Assembly: GCF_036030735.1 (NCBI RefSeq)
Contig: NZ_CP107928.1
Coordinates: 4,588,001 to 4,652,000, forward strand
Reading direction: 5' to 3'
DNA length: 64,000 nt
From: Streptomyces sp. NBC_00425
GTDB taxonomy: Bacteria; Actinomycetota; Actinomycetes; Streptomycetales; Streptomycetaceae
The notes beneath the pieces are model-generated. The model was not told the DNA's origin. It did not search any database and saw only the letters and a list, made by a program, of their open reading frames with translations. Positions 33,459-42,983 of the stretch are shown piece by piece (positions within the stretch are counted from its first letter, which is position 1; every line of letters starts with the position of its first letter). A program made the position numbers and the translations under genes.

Positions 33459-35753
33459 ATGCCAAAGAAGCGCTCGGGCGGTGGTCTGTCGCCAACGCAG
33501 CAGGCCGCCAAGTTCCTCGGTGTCAGTGTGCTCGCGGGAGCCGTGCTGGCAGGCATCGCCCTGCCCGCCTTCGGCGCGCTGGGCCTGGCGGCCAAGGGGT
33601 CGGTGGAGTCGTTCGACGAACTCCCGGTCAATCTCAAGACGCCGCCGCTGAGCCAGCGCACCACGATCCTCGACTCCGAGGGCGGCCAGATCGCCACCGT
33701 CTACTCACGTGACCGCACGGTGGTCGACCTGAAGAACGTCTCGCCCTACATGCAGAAGGCGATCGTCGCGATCGAGGACTCGCGCTTCTACGAGCACGGC
33801 GCGGTGGACCTCAAGGGCGTCCTGCGCGCGCTCAACAAGAACGTGCAGAACAGCGGGGTGTCCCAGGGCGCCTCCACGCTCACGCAGCAGCTCGTGAAGA
33901 ACGTCGCCGTCGAGGAGGCGGGCGACGACCCGACGAAGGTCGCGCAGGCCACGCAGCAGACCATCGGGCGCAAGATCAAGGAGCTGAAGTACGCGATCCA
34001 GCTCGAGGAAGAGCTCAGCAAGAAGAAGATCCTCGAGAACTACCTGAACATCACGTTCTTCGGTGAGCAGGCCTACGGCGTGGAAGCCGCCTCCCAGCGC
34101 TACTTCTCCACGCACGCGAAGAGCCTCACGCTCCCCCAGGCCGCGCTGCTGGCCGGCATCGTCCAGTCTCCGAGCCGCTACGACCCCGTCAACGACGAGG
34201 CCGAGGCCACCAAGCGTCGCAACACCGTGCTGAAGCGCATGGCCGAGGTCGGCGACATCTCCGAGGCCGAGGCGGCCACCGCGCAGAAGGCACCGCTGGG
34301 CCTGAAGGTCAAGAAGCCGAAGAACGGCTGCATCACCGCCGTCCAGGGCGCCAGCTTCTTCTGCAAGTACGTGGAACGCGTCTTCCTCAGCGACCCGGTC
34401 TTCGGCAAGACCAAGGAGGAGCGGGCGAAGGTCTGGAACCAGGGCGGCCTGACGATCCGGACGACGCTGTCGCCGCAGGCCCAGAAGTCCGTCCAGAGCT
34501 CGCTCAAGGACCACGTCTACAAGTCGGACAAGGTCGCCGGGGCCGCGACCCTCGTCGAGCCCGGCACCGGCAAGATCCTCGGCATGGGCCAGTCGAAGCC
34601 GTACGGCTACGGCAAGAACGAGACCGAGTACAACTACTCGGTCAACGCCTCCATGGGGGGCTCGAACTTCGGCTTCCCGACGGGCTCGACCTTCAAGCCC
34701 TTCGTGGCCGCGGCCGCGCTGGAGGAGGGGCGCCCGGCGAACCAGTCGTACTCGGCGCCGTACCAGATGCCGTACCCGGACACGGTCCAGACGTGCAGCA
34801 GCAAGCCGTGGACGAACGACGGCAGGCCGAAGTACACCCTGGAGAACGAGAGCGCGTCCGAGAAGGGCCCGTACCAGCTGCAGAAGGCCATGGAACTGTC
34901 GGTCAACACCTACTTCGTGCAGATGCTCGCCGACATCGGCATGTGCCCGGTGGTGAAGATGACCGACAAGCTGGGCGTGGTCCAGGGCAACGGCACCAAG
35001 GTCCCCGAGGTGCCCTCCTCGATGACCCTCGGCTCCACCGGCCTCTCCCCCCTGACGATGGCGAGCGCCTACGCCGCCTTCGCCAGCCGCGGCATGTACT
35101 GCACCCCGGTCGCCATCGAGTCGATCACCCAGACCGTGGGCGGCACGAAGAAGTCGCTGGAGGTCCCGAAGTCGACCTGCTCGCGCGCGATGAGCGAGAA
35201 GACCGCGGACACCATCAACACCCTGCTCAGCGGCGTGGTCGACTCCGGCACGGGCAAGCAGGCCGGCCTGTCCGGTCGCGACAACGCCGGTAAGACGGGT
35301 ACGACGGACTCCCGCAAGAACGCCTGGTTCGTCGGTTACACCCCGAACCTGTCGGGCGCCGTCTGGGTCGGCAGCGCCACCCAGAAGGTGGAGATGACCA
35401 ACATCTGGATCGGCGGCCGCTACCACTCTGAGGTCTACGGCGGCGACACCCCCGGCCCCATCTGGCGCGACGCCATGACCGGGGCGCTCGAGGGCAAGGA
35501 ACCCACGCCGTTCAACAAGGTCTTCATCCCGCAGCCCCCGAAGAAGGACCGCGGCGACAACAACGGCAACGGGAACGGGAACGGGAACGGCGACAACAAC
35601 AACGGGGACGACAACGGGGACGACGGCGGTTTCCTCACCGGGCTGCTCACCAACGGTGGGAACACCAACGGCGGCAACGCGAACCGGGGAAACAACGGCG
35701 GCTTCTTCCAGGGCCAGAGCAACGGCAACGACAACAGCGGCGGCCGCGGCTGA
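33459..35753 (+). CDS. Class A penicillin-binding protein
   Basis: 764 aa bifunctional peptidoglycan synthase. One N-terminal helix (VSVLAGAVLAGIALPAFGAL), a GT51 glycosyltransferase domain with EDSRFYEHGAVD and the catalytic Glu, then a transpeptidase domain with the serine motif STFK (about residue 410), SVN (about 481) and KTGT (about 611). The last ~90 residues are Asn/Gly/Asp-rich repeats such as GNGNGNGNGDNNN, outside the membrane and probably flexible. Next to wblA as in relatives. Confidence 0.94.
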   Translation: MPKKRSGGGLSPTQQAAKFLGVSVLAGAVLAGIALPAFGALGLAAKGSVESFDELPVNLKTPPLSQRTTILDSEGGQIATVYSRDRTVVDLKNVSPYMQKAIVAIEDSRFYEHGAVDLKGVLRALNKNVQNSGVSQGASTLTQQLVKNVAVEEAGDDPTKVAQATQQTIGRKIKELKYAIQLEEELSKKKILENYLNITFFGEQAYGVEAASQRYFSTHAKSLTLPQAALLAGIVQSPSRYDPVNDEAEATKRRNTVLKRMAEVGDISEAEAATAQKAPLGLKVKKPKNGCITAVQGASFFCKYVERVFLSDPVFGKTKEERAKVWNQGGLTIRTTLSPQAQKSVQSSLKDHVYKSDKVAGAATLVEPGTGKILGMGQSKPYGYGKNETEYNYSVNASMGGSNFGFPTGSTFKPFVAAAALEEGRPANQSYSAPYQMPYPDTVQTCSSKPWTNDGRPKYTLENESASEKGPYQLQKAMELSVNTYFVQMLADIGMCPVVKMTDKLGVVQGNGTKVPEVPSSMTLGSTGLSPLTMASAYAAFASRGMYCTPVAIESITQTVGGTKKSLEVPKSTCSRAMSEKTADTINTLLSGVVDSGTGKQAGLSGRDNAGKTGTTDSRKNAWFVGYTPNLSGAVWVGSATQKVEMTNIWIGGRYHSEVYGGDTPGPIWRDAMTGALEGKEPTPFNKVFIPQPPKKDRGDNNGNGNGNGNGDNNNGDDNGDDGGFLTGLLTNGGNTNGGNANRGNNGGFFQGQSNGNDNSGGRG

Positions 35754-35851
35754 CACCGGCGGCCGGTCCACCGAGCCGGCTGGGACGAGCCGGTCCGGCT
35801 CGACAACCCGGCTCAGCCGGTCCGGCTGAGCAGACTCAGCCGCAGACGTGA

Positions 35852-35892
35852 GAACGGTCCCTGACTCCCGTGAGGAGAGTCAGGGACCGTTC
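35852..35892. terminator. Strong bidirectional terminator
   Basis: Perfect 16-bp stem (GAACGGTCCCTGACTC at 35852-35867 with its complement at 35877-35892), nine-base loop, between the convergent PBP and YqeY genes. Followed by TGTTCC on the plus strand. Confidence 0.85.
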
Positions 35893-35964
35893 TGTTCCAG
35901 CGCGCTGCAGGATCAGCCCGTCCGTCGGGTCAGCCCCCGTCCCCGGGTCAGCCCGTCCCTCGGG

Positions 35965-36429
35965 TCAGCCCGCGAGAAGCTTCTTGACGACGGCGGCGAC
36001 GCGGCCGCCCTCCGCCAGACCGGCCACCTTCGGGTTCACGATCTTCATCACGGCGCCCATGGCCCGCGGCCCCTCGGCACCGGCCGCCTTCGCCTCCTCG
36101 ACGGCCTGCCCGACGATGTCGTTCAGCTCGTCGTCGCTGAGCTGCTTGGGCAGGTAGCCGGCGAGCAGCTCTCCCTCCGCCGTCTCACGCTCGGCGCTCT
36201 CGGGACGACCGCCCTGCGCGAAGGCGTCGGCCGCCTCCCGGCGCTTCTTCGCCTCCTTGGCGATCACCTTGAGGATCTCGTCGTCGGAGAGCTCGCGCTT
36301 CTCCTTGCCGGCGACCTCCTCCTTGGTGATCGCGGTGAGCGTCAGCCGGAGCGTCGAGGAGCGGAGCTCGTCGCGCTCCTTGATTGCGGCGTTGAGGTCT
36401 TCCTGCAGCTTCGACTTGAGCGTGGTCAT
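35965..36429 (-). CDS. GatB/YqeY domain protein
   Basis: 154 aa, fully helical. MTTLKSKLQEDLNAAIKERD at the N-terminus and KVAGLAEGGRVAAVVKKLL at the end are typical of the YqeY family, related to the tRNA-binding tail of GatB. May bind tRNA; function not established. Confidence 0.9.
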   Translation of the reverse strand: MTTLKSKLQEDLNAAIKERDELRSSTLRLTLTAITKEEVAGKEKRELSDDEILKVIAKEAKKRREAADAFAQGGRPESAERETAEGELLAGYLPKQLSDDELNDIVGQAVEEAKAAGAEGPRAMGAVMKIVNPKVAGLAEGGRVAAVVKKLLAG

Positions 36430-36621
36430 GGGTCTGATTGTCGCAGGTGTGGACGGCCCGACGCCCGGTCATTTACCGGTCGGTGCCGGAAGGGCGCCGG
36501 ACAGAGCCACCCCGCAGCCCTCAAGGGCGAACGACCGCAAGGGCGAACGGACGGGCGAGCTGGCGAGCGAACGGACAGGCGGGCGGGCGGAAGCGTCGGC
36601 GCGGTCTGAGACGATGGACGT

Positions 36622-37548
36622 ATGCGCGCGCGATACGGAGTACCTCTGTCCATTGCGGCGGTCGGCGCCGCCGGTCTGGTGTACGCGGCGGGTTTCGAGA
36701 CCCGCTCCTTCCGCCTCCGACGAGTCACCGTCCCCGTCCTCCCCGCCGGAATGCGCCCCTTGCGCGTGTTGCAGGTCTCCGACATCCACATGGTCGGCGG
36801 CCAGCGCAAGAAGCAGCGCTGGCTGCGCTCGCTGGCCGGACTGCGCCCCGACTTCGTGATCAACACGGGCGACAACCTGTCCGACCCGGAAGGCGTCCCG
36901 GAGACGCTGGACGCGCTGGGGCCCCTGATGGAGTTCCCGGGGGCGTACGTCTTCGGCTCGAACGACTACTACGGCCCGAAGCTGCGCAACCCCGCCCGCT
37001 ACCTGATGGAGAAGGCCCAGGGCCGACACGGCCTGAACGGCAACCCGCCCGCGGTGGACGTCGTCCACAACCCGTGGGAGGACCTGCGCGACGGCTTCGA
37101 CGCCGCAGGCTGGCTCAACCTGACGAACACCCGGGGCGTGCTGAAGGTCGAGGGCGCGTCGATCGAGCTGACGGGACTGGACGACCCGCACATCAAGCGC
37201 GACCGGTACGCGCGGGTGGCCGGCGGTCCGTCGGAGTCGTCCGACTTCTCGATGGGCGTGGTGCACGCGCCGTACCTGCGGGTCCTGGACCCCTTCGCGG
37301 CGGACGGCTATCCCCTGATCCTGGCCGGCCACACCCACGGCGGTCAGATCTGCATCCCCTTCTACGGCGCCCTGGTCACCAACTGCGACCTGGACACGGA
37401 CCGCGTGAAGGGTCTGTCGACGCACACGGCGGAGGGCCGTACCTCCTACCTGCACGTCTCGGCGGGCTGCGGCGCGAGCCGCTACACCCCCGTCCGCTTC
37501 GCCTGCCCGCCCGAGGTGACGCTGCTGACGTTGGTGGAGCGGGAGTAG
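36622..37548 (+). CDS. Membrane-anchored metallophosphoesterase
   Basis: 308 aa. One N-terminal helix, then the calcineurin-like motifs: QVSDIHMVGG (DxH), NTGDNLSD (GD), FGSNDYYG (usual GNHD, here GSND) and LAGHTHGGQICIP (GHTH). These bind a two-metal centre. YkoQ/YaeI-type enzymes with this build act on phosphodiesters or phospholipid derivatives. The gap before it has GCGAACGGACGGGC-like repeats (36530-36600). Confidence 0.88.
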   Translation: MRARYGVPLSIAAVGAAGLVYAAGFETRSFRLRRVTVPVLPAGMRPLRVLQVSDIHMVGGQRKKQRWLRSLAGLRPDFVINTGDNLSDPEGVPETLDALGPLMEFPGAYVFGSNDYYGPKLRNPARYLMEKAQGRHGLNGNPPAVDVVHNPWEDLRDGFDAAGWLNLTNTRGVLKVEGASIELTGLDDPHIKRDRYARVAGGPSESSDFSMGVVHAPYLRVLDPFAADGYPLILAGHTHGGQICIPFYGALVTNCDLDTDRVKGLSTHTAEGRTSYLHVSAGCGASRYTPVRFACPPEVTLLTLVERE

Positions 37549-37637
37549 CGCGTTCCTCCCTCCCGGAGAGGCCGAGGACGTCCCCCGAACGGCCCACCCG
37601 TATCGCCCCTTATGTCACCCCTGCCTAGCGTGAGGGC

Positions 37638-38423
37638 ATGACCGCGCCGATACCCAGGGACCTCCCGGATCTGCCCGCGATTCCGCGGACCCACGCGCTC
37701 CTGCTCTCCTCCGTCCCAGCCTCGGCGGTGGTGACCCCCTTCCGCCGCCCGCTGGCCGCCGCGCTCCGCCTGCTCCTGGCCGGCACGGCGGCGGCGGGCG
37801 TGACCCTCGCGTTCCTGCTGAGCAGCCCGCTGCGGGTGCTCAGCCACTTCGCGATCCAGAGCAACATCCTGTTGGCCCTGGTCACGCTGCTGTCCGCCCG
37901 CCGGGCATGGACGGCCCGCCGCCCGCTCCCCGCCGCCCTGACAGGCGCGGCCCTCCTATACGTCATGATCACCGGCCTCGTCTACCACCTGCTCCTTGCA
38001 GACTCGGCCGCCCCCTTCCCGCTGACCGGCACAACGGCCGACCCCACGGGCTGGCACCTGGTCGCCGTCCACCTGCTGCACACCGTGACCCCGGTGGCCG
38101 CCGTCCTCGACTGGCTCCTGCTGACCGCCCCGGGCCGCATGCGCCTGCGCCGGGCCGCGACATGGATGCTGTACCCCACGCTCTACCTGGCCTTCTGCCT
38201 GGCCCGCGCCCAGCTGATCGCGCCCGGCACCCCGGGCCGCTACCTCTACCCCTTCCTCGACGCCGAGGCCCACGGCTACAAGCACGCCCTGGCCAACGCT
38301 CTGCTCCTCGGCCTCTCCTTCTACGCCCTCGCGGTCCTCCTCGTGGCCCTCGACCACGCCCGCCCGAACCCCATCAGCCACCGCGCCAAAACCGGATTTC
38401 GTCTCCGGCCACCGGTGGGCTAA
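37638..38423 (+). CDS. Pr6Pr-like integral membrane protein
   Basis: 261 aa with about six membrane helices; contains [18 protein letters not shown] and [18 protein letters not shown] with regularly spaced His, Asp and Trp, as in the 'Pr6Pr family' (FAR-17a/AIG1-like) group. No enzymatic function is certain. Start at ATG 37638; the tRNA gene follows. Confidence 0.7.
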   Translation: MTAPIPRDLPDLPAIPRTHALLLSSVPASAVVTPFRRPLAAALRLLLAGTAAAGVTLAFLLSSPLRVLSHFAIQSNILLALVTLLSARRAWTARRPLPAALTGAALLYVMITGLVYHLLLADSAAPFPLTGTTADPTGWHLVAVHLLHTVTPVAAVLDWLLLTAPGRMRLRRAATWMLYPTLYLAFCLARAQLIAPGTPGRYLYPFLDAEAHGYKHALANALLLGLSFYALAVLLVALDHARPNPISHRAKTGFRLRPPVG

Positions 38424-38465
38424 AGTAAACGACGTCGCCGCGACAAGCAGGACAAGCAGCGACAT

Positions 38466-38539
38466 CGGGGTGTAGCGCAGCTTGGCAGCGCGCTTCGTTC
38501 GGGACGAAGAGGTCGTGGGTTCAAATCCCGCCACCCCGA
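38466..38539 (+). tRNA. tRNA-Pro (anticodon CGG)
   Basis: 74 bases; the acceptor CGGGGTG pairs with CACCCCG (38532-38538), discriminator A at 38539, CCA not encoded. The anticodon stem CTTCG/CGAAG encloses TTCGGGA, giving CGG with G37 as in proline tRNAs. The T-loop reads GGGTTCAAATCCC. A TAAAGT at 38420 may be its -10. Confidence 0.95.
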
Positions 38540-38555
38540 CAGCTGAATCGCAGTT

Positions 38556-38590
38556 CAGAGGGCCCTTACCGGATCGGTAAGGGCCCTCTG
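38556..38590 (+). terminator. tRNA terminator hairpin
   Basis: Perfect 15-bp stem CAGAGGGCCCTTACC (38556-38570) / GGTAAGGGCCCTCTG (38576-38590), loop GGATC, 17 bases after the tRNA. The next ~280 bases, to 38873, hold no gene I can support. Confidence 0.8.
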
Positions 38591-38873
38591 GCGTGCCGTG
38601 TGGCCAACTGTGTGACCATCGGTTCCTGAGTGCTCGGCGGTGTGACCACGGCAGCTACGGCCGCGCGGATCGGTGCGGAAGATGCCGTCCATGGCGACTG
38701 CCCCGGTCTGGGTGACGGCCGGATCGCGCTGCCGGTCTCCGGTCATGCGGAGCGGCCGGCCGGACGGCCGTGGGGGCTTGGCGTGGGGAAGGTGTCTTCT
38801 CCCGGGTTGTGGTCATACGGCCAGGGACCGTGCTGACGCGGACGGCGGCTTGCTTGCACTACGGTCCCGGGCC

Positions 38874-39281
38874 ATGGCGAATGGCGACGGCGTGCCGGAG
38901 AAGGTGGCGTGGGTTCTGGTTCGAGGCGGCCGTGTGTTGGTGACGCGTAGTCACGGCAGAGATCGCTTCTACTTCCCCGGCGGTCACCGTGAGACCGGCG
39001 AATCCGACAGCGAGACCCTGGTGCGCGAGATCGACGAAGAACTACGGGCGGTGATCGACCCCGGCTCCATGGTGCACTTCGGCACTTTCGAGATCGGCGA
39101 AGGTCATCCGGAGCACGGACCCTTTCGGATGATCTGTTACAGCGCCGATCACCGCGGTCGGCTGACCCCGGCGAGGGAGATCGCCGAGATGGCGTGGTTC
39201 CGTCACGCCGATCGGGACCGGGTCTCGGCCGTCGACGCGATGGTCCTCGACGCACTGCACGTGGGCGGGCAGCTTTCCTGA
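38874..39281 (+). CDS. Nudix hydrolase (MutT-like)
   Basis: 135 aa. Nudix box in FYFPGGHRETGESDSETLVR followed by EIDEELRAVI, with REIDEEL as the metal-binding core. Substrate unknown. It is the first gene after tRNA-Pro and converges on the accessory cluster. Confidence 0.82.
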   Translation: MANGDGVPEKVAWVLVRGGRVLVTRSHGRDRFYFPGGHRETGESDSETLVREIDEELRAVIDPGSMVHFGTFEIGEGHPEHGPFRMICYSADHRGRLTPAREIAEMAWFRHADRDRVSAVDAMVLDALHVGGQLS

Positions 39282-39348
39282 TCCGTTGATCTGGTGACTT
39301 CAGTACAGCAGCACAGCAGCCCCGATCCGGATGCGGCGATGCCGTCGG

Positions 39349-39780
39349 TCACAGGTCCCAGACCTGGTCAGGGTCGTCCAGCGCCGCGCGGACCTGGGAG
39401 AGATCTCCGATGTCCGCGAGTGGGGAGCTCTTGGCGATCTCGACGATTCCACGCACGACGGTGTGGAGCACTTCGCCGTTGCCGTCCTCGAGCGCCGTGT
39501 CCAGGCGGGCGAACATCTCGTCGTAGAGGTGGCGTCGTTCCGCGAACGCCTGCGCGAAGTAGTCCTTGAGGACGGCTTCGGCGGCCCGGATCCGAGCGAC
39601 CTCCGTGGCCTCGTAGGCCTCGATCCGGGCCCTCTTGGTGCTCTCGACCTCATGGACGTGGATGCACTCACGGGCGGCCTCGACGATCTGGTTCAGCGCG
39701 GCGAATCCGTCCATCGCGCGTAGGGGGCCCCTGGCCGCCCCGAAGACCTTGCCGACATGCACCTTGGGCTGGTCAGGCAT
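39349..39780 (-). CDS. Small coiled-coil protein of unknown function
   Basis: 143 aa. Residues ~40-100 (ESTKRARIEAYEATEVARIR, then an Ala/Arg/Glu-rich helix) form a long amphipathic or coiled-coil helix; the C-terminus is acidic. No known domain. Its ATG overlaps the stop of the upstream glycine-rich membrane protein by eight bases, so the two are probably made together; last gene of the accessory cluster. Confidence 0.7.
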   Translation of the reverse strand: MPDQPKVHVGKVFGAARGPLRAMDGFAALNQIVEAARECIHVHEVESTKRARIEAYEATEVARIRAAEAVLKDYFAQAFAERRHLYDEMFARLDTALEDGNGEVLHTVVRGIVEIAKSSPLADIGDLSQVRAALDDPDQVWDL

Positions 39781-40759
39781 CGTGAGTCTCCTCGATCAAG
39801 GGTCGGTACCTGATGGTGAGGTTCGCGCTGCGCTCGTCCAGCTCGCCTTCGGCGTCGACGATCGGAGTCGCCGCGACGTCGCGGACCCCCATGACCAGCG
39901 TCATGGCCCGCTGGAAGCGTGTGGCGTGCTTCGGCGGATCGAACGGCTCGGACTCGAGGAGGTCCAGCGCCTCGAGCGCCCTGCAGGTGAGGTCCGTGAG
40001 AAGCTCGCGCAGTTCCGCAGCGCGGGCGTCGACGCCCTTCAGGCGGGCGCCGGTCTCGTCGAGTTCAGCGATCGCGACGGCGATCTTCGCCTCGAACTCC
40101 CCGGCCCGGGTGAGCGCCTTGGTCCCTTGGCCCTTGACGAGCAGTCCACCGACGAGCAGCGCGGGTCCGATGGTGACGAAGTTGAGCACCGTGGCTCCCA
40201 GAGCCATCCCGCCGCCGCCCGATGCGAGCGAACCACCGCCCAGGAAGGCGAGGGTCGCACTCTCGGCCGCGGCGCCCGCCAAACCCGAGATCGCCGCGCC
40301 GGTGCTCGCGACTCCGAAGCTGCTCGCTGCCGCCGTGATCCCTACGCCCGCTCCCGCGCCCGCCGCCGCAGAGCCGAGAGCCCCGCCGATCCACGCCATC
40401 GCGTCGACATCGAGACCATGAAGCCCGGGGACCTTGGTCATGGTGGCGTCGATGCCCTCGACCAGCAACCGCTCGCTCTCGCGCACCTGCCGCTCATGGC
40501 GACGCAAGAAGTCGCCCATGCGCAGGACGACATCGACCCGTGCCCGCCTCTGCTGCTCGCCCAGCGTCCCGAGGACGGTGTTCGTCGCTGCCAGTGCGTC
40601 CTCTGCCTCGGCCAGGCGTCGCTCGTAGACCTGGCCCGCCTCCTTGAGCCGGGCCTTCGAACGCTTGAGGTCGTAGGCGCCCTTGCCGCCGACAGTGACC
40701 CCGCTGCCGCCGGTCGCCACACCGACGCCGATGAGCACGATCGGTATGAAGAACGGCAC
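39773..40759 (-). CDS. Glycine-rich putative membrane/pore protein
   Basis: 328 aa. N-terminal hydrophobic strand (MPFFIPIVLIGVGVATGGSG), a helical segment with coiled-coil character (~35-105), a central Ala/Gly-rich hydrophobic region (LGGGSLASGGGGMALGATVL, then FVTIGPALLVGGLLV), and a second helical part. The glycine-zipper-like core suggests membrane insertion, as in some toxins and phage proteins; this is inference. Coupled to the small coiled-coil gene. Confidence 0.65.
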   Translation of the reverse strand: MPFFIPIVLIGVGVATGGSGVTVGGKGAYDLKRSKARLKEAGQVYERRLAEAEDALAATNTVLGTLGEQQRRARVDVVLRMGDFLRRHERQVRESERLLVEGIDATMTKVPGLHGLDVDAMAWIGGALGSAAAGAGAGVGITAAASSFGVASTGAAISGLAGAAAESATLAFLGGGSLASGGGGMALGATVLNFVTIGPALLVGGLLVKGQGTKALTRAGEFEAKIAVAIAELDETGARLKGVDARAAELRELLTDLTCRALEALDLLESEPFDPPKHATRFQRAMTLVMGVRDVAATPIVDAEGELDERSANLTIRYRPLIEETHDA

Positions 40760-40867
40760 GAACTCCCCCTCGGTGCACCAGGATCCCGCGTCGACCAGCG
40801 GGTCCGACCGTTCACATTGTGCCCGTGGGCAACAGTCAGAAGGGAGAAACCGGGAAACACCGGAAAA

Positions 40868-41419
40868 CTAGAGCGACACTCCCGTCACGATGCCCACCAG
40901 CGTGAGCGTGAAGAACGCGGTGCCCCAGGCCAGTGCGTGGCGTACGCAGCGGTATTTGGTCCAGACGATCTGGGACAGGATCGCGAGCTGGCTCAGGTCA
41001 CGGGACATGGGGTCGGTCCGGCGCACCGTGCGCTCCAGGTGGGCGAGCGACACGGTCAGCCGCGCGTCGCCGAAGTAGTGGCCTCGGGAGTGGTGGGGGC
41101 TTCCGAGCCGTGGTGTCACGGCCAGGCCCAGCAGGACTAGGGCCGGCGCGCAGGCGGCGCAGCCCACCCAGAGGAGGAGTTGCGGGACGACCGGGTAGTG
41201 CCGTGGGGCGATGAGGCCGCTGCCGATCGCACCGAACAGGGCGGTCAGCGTCGCGCCCAGAACCGCCAGTATGAGGCCGGCCTTGTTGTCGGCCCTCGCG
41301 AGCTCCTCACGGGCCTCGGACAGCAGAACCCTGGCGAGTTCCGCGCCCCGGTCGGGCGCCGCGCCGGTGTCGTCGTGGTTGTCGGGCTCTGTGTCGGCGC
41401 CGCCTCCGGGTGTGGTCAT
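40868..41419 (-). CDS. DUF5706 (Pycsar-effector-type) membrane protein
   Basis: 183 aa. After a polar N-terminus, EELARADNKAGLILAVLGAT starts the first helix, the second is around residues 75-100, then SRDLSQLAILSQIVWTKYR and a third helix to the end. The ARADNKA start and the DL-x-I-x-KYR segment match the PF18967/DUF5706 family, which includes the PycTM effectors that disrupt membranes on cyclic-nucleotide signals. A cNMP-binding domain is not evident. Lies in the cluster that holds a cyclase-like gene. Confidence 0.72.
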   Translation of the reverse strand: MTTPGGGADTEPDNHDDTGAAPDRGAELARVLLSEAREELARADNKAGLILAVLGATLTALFGAIGSGLIAPRHYPVVPQLLLWVGCAACAPALVLLGLAVTPRLGSPHHSRGHYFGDARLTVSLAHLERTVRRTDPMSRDLSQLAILSQIVWTKYRCVRHALAWGTAFFTLTLVGIVTGVSL

Positions 41420-41507
41420 GCCTCCCCCTCCTTTCCGTCGGTGTCAGGCGGCCGCCCCGAGGGTGCGGGGCGGCCGTGGTGCTGTGTTCCTGGTGGGGCC
41501 GGGTACG

Positions 41508-42983
41508 TCAGACCGTCGAGGAGCGGCGGATCTCGTCCTGCAATGCGTTCACCGCCTGTCGGACCCGGATGTTCATCGTTGCCGTGTGTTCCCGCAACGC
41601 CGCCTCCGACTCGACACGATGGCGTCGTACCTCCTGTTCGATGGCGTCCTGCCCTATCTCGAGGTTCGCCATGGCCCGGCGCTCGGCCAGCCGGACCTCC
41701 TCGCTGTGGATCTTCACCGCGCTGTTGCTCTCGCCCGTGAGCATCCGGTCGTACGCGGTCTCACCGCTCAGGTACTTCACCAGCACGGGGAGCACGTCGA
41801 GCAGGACGAACAGCAGCCGGACGAGCCAGATACCGACGAACAGCACCGCGTTCCCGCTCGCGAGTTCGTCGAGGGCCCGGATCCGTTCCAGGGCGCCGAT
41901 CTCCTTCTGCTTGGCGCGTTCAGCGTCCAGTCGCCGTTCGATGCCGTCGGCCCGGGTCTTGAGGAACGCGGTGCGTGACGAGGTCAGTCCGGCCTCGATC
42001 CCCGAGATGCGGCTGTGCATGCCGGCGAGTCGCTTCTCGTTCTCACCGGTGTGATGGGTGGTCCGGTAGTCGCGCGCCTTGTCCCGCAGGCGCCGGCACT
42101 CGGACGTCCGCTGGTACAGGCCGGTGGAGGCCATGCGGATCAGTACGCGGCACTCGTCGCGCACCTCGGAGTCGATGGCCTCCAGTCGGGTGGTGTCCAC
42201 GTCCACGCGCTTCTGCAGCGTGGTGGCGTCCGAGCGCAGGGCGGCCAGTTCCTCGGCCTGCTCGCCGGGCGTCGCGCCGAAGGAGAGGATGTACGTCGTG
42301 CCGCAGCCCTTCGGAACGGCGGTCCGCGTCGTGGACGGTACGGGGTTGCAGCGGACCAGGTTCGTGCGCAGCTCGTCGACGACACGCGTGCGTTCGTCCG
42401 CGACATGCTGCTCGACGGCCGTCTGGAAGATGCGCAGCACCAAAGGTTCCGCGATCACCGCGCCGAGCAGCAGGGCGATCAGCAGCCGCGTGAGGAGGGG
42501 CCCGACCCGTCGACGCGCGTTCGGCTGGGGAGTGACCAGCCAGCGGTCGAGGTTGAGCACGAACAGCATCCAGATGACGGTGGGGACCAGGGCCGCGACG
42601 GAGACCCTGCCGAGCGCCTCCGTCGCGAAGTTCCACATGGAGAACCCCGCGATGACAGAGGTTCCGAGGACGACCCCGCCGAGGGCCGTGTACTTGCTGC
42701 GCTCGTACCTGACCCTGGCCAGCAGCTCCTCGTCGACGCCGGTCAGGGTGCGCAGACGTCGTGCGGCGTCGAGGCGGCGGCGGCCGGTGGCGCGGTCACG
42801 GCCCTCTTCACCAGTGGTCCGGGCCGAGGTTGCCCGGCCGGCCCCGGCCGAGGTTGCCCGGCCCCCGGTGCGGGCGGTGGCCCGGCCGTTCGCGGTGGGG
42901 AAGGCAGCCGCGTCGCCGGTGCCCGGACCATCCGCCGGGCCGGAGGCCGAGGCCGTCGTACGGTCCGTCAGGATGTCAGTCAA
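41508..42983 (-). CDS. DUF4407 membrane protein
   Basis: 491 aa. A ~70-residue Ala/Arg/Gly/Thr-rich N-terminus, two helices (~115-160), LNLDRWLVTPQP between helices, two more, a long periplasmic or cytoplasmic coiled-coil region, and helix 4 near 385. The IRHxLxxxER-like and NLDRW features fit DUF4407. Start at TTG 42983, with GAGGA eight bases upstream and an eight-base overlap with the preceding stop. Function unknown. Confidence 0.78.
   Translation of the reverse strand: MTDILTDRTTASASGPADGPGTGDAAAFPTANGRATARTGGRATSAGAGRATSARTTGEEGRDRATGRRRLDAARRLRTLTGVDEELLARVRYERSKYTALGGVVLGTSVIAGFSMWNFATEALGRVSVAALVPTVIWMLFVLNLDRWLVTPQPNARRRVGPLLTRLLIALLLGAVIAEPLVLRIFQTAVEQHVADERTRVVDELRTNLVRCNPVPSTTRTAVPKGCGTTYILSFGATPGEQAEELAALRSDATTLQKRVDVDTTRLEAIDSEVRDECRVLIRMASTGLYQRTSECRRLRDKARDYRTTHHTGENEKRLAGMHSRISGIEAGLTSSRTAFLKTRADGIERRLDAERAKQKEIGALERIRALDELASGNAVLFVGIWLVRLLFVLLDVLPVLVKYLSGETAYDRMLTGESNSAVKIHSEEVRLAERRAMANLEIGQDAIEQEVRRHRVESEAALREHTATMNIRVRQAVNALQDEIRRSSTV

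Noticed and set aside
33705..35771. 688-aa minus-strand open frame
   Set aside because: Antisense to the penicillin-binding protein, whose motifs are unambiguous; composition is typical of a shadow frame.
38555..38746. Integrase remnant after tRNA-Pro
   Set aside because: The 63-aa minus frame shows no tyrosine-recombinase motif (RHxxRY); not enough to call.
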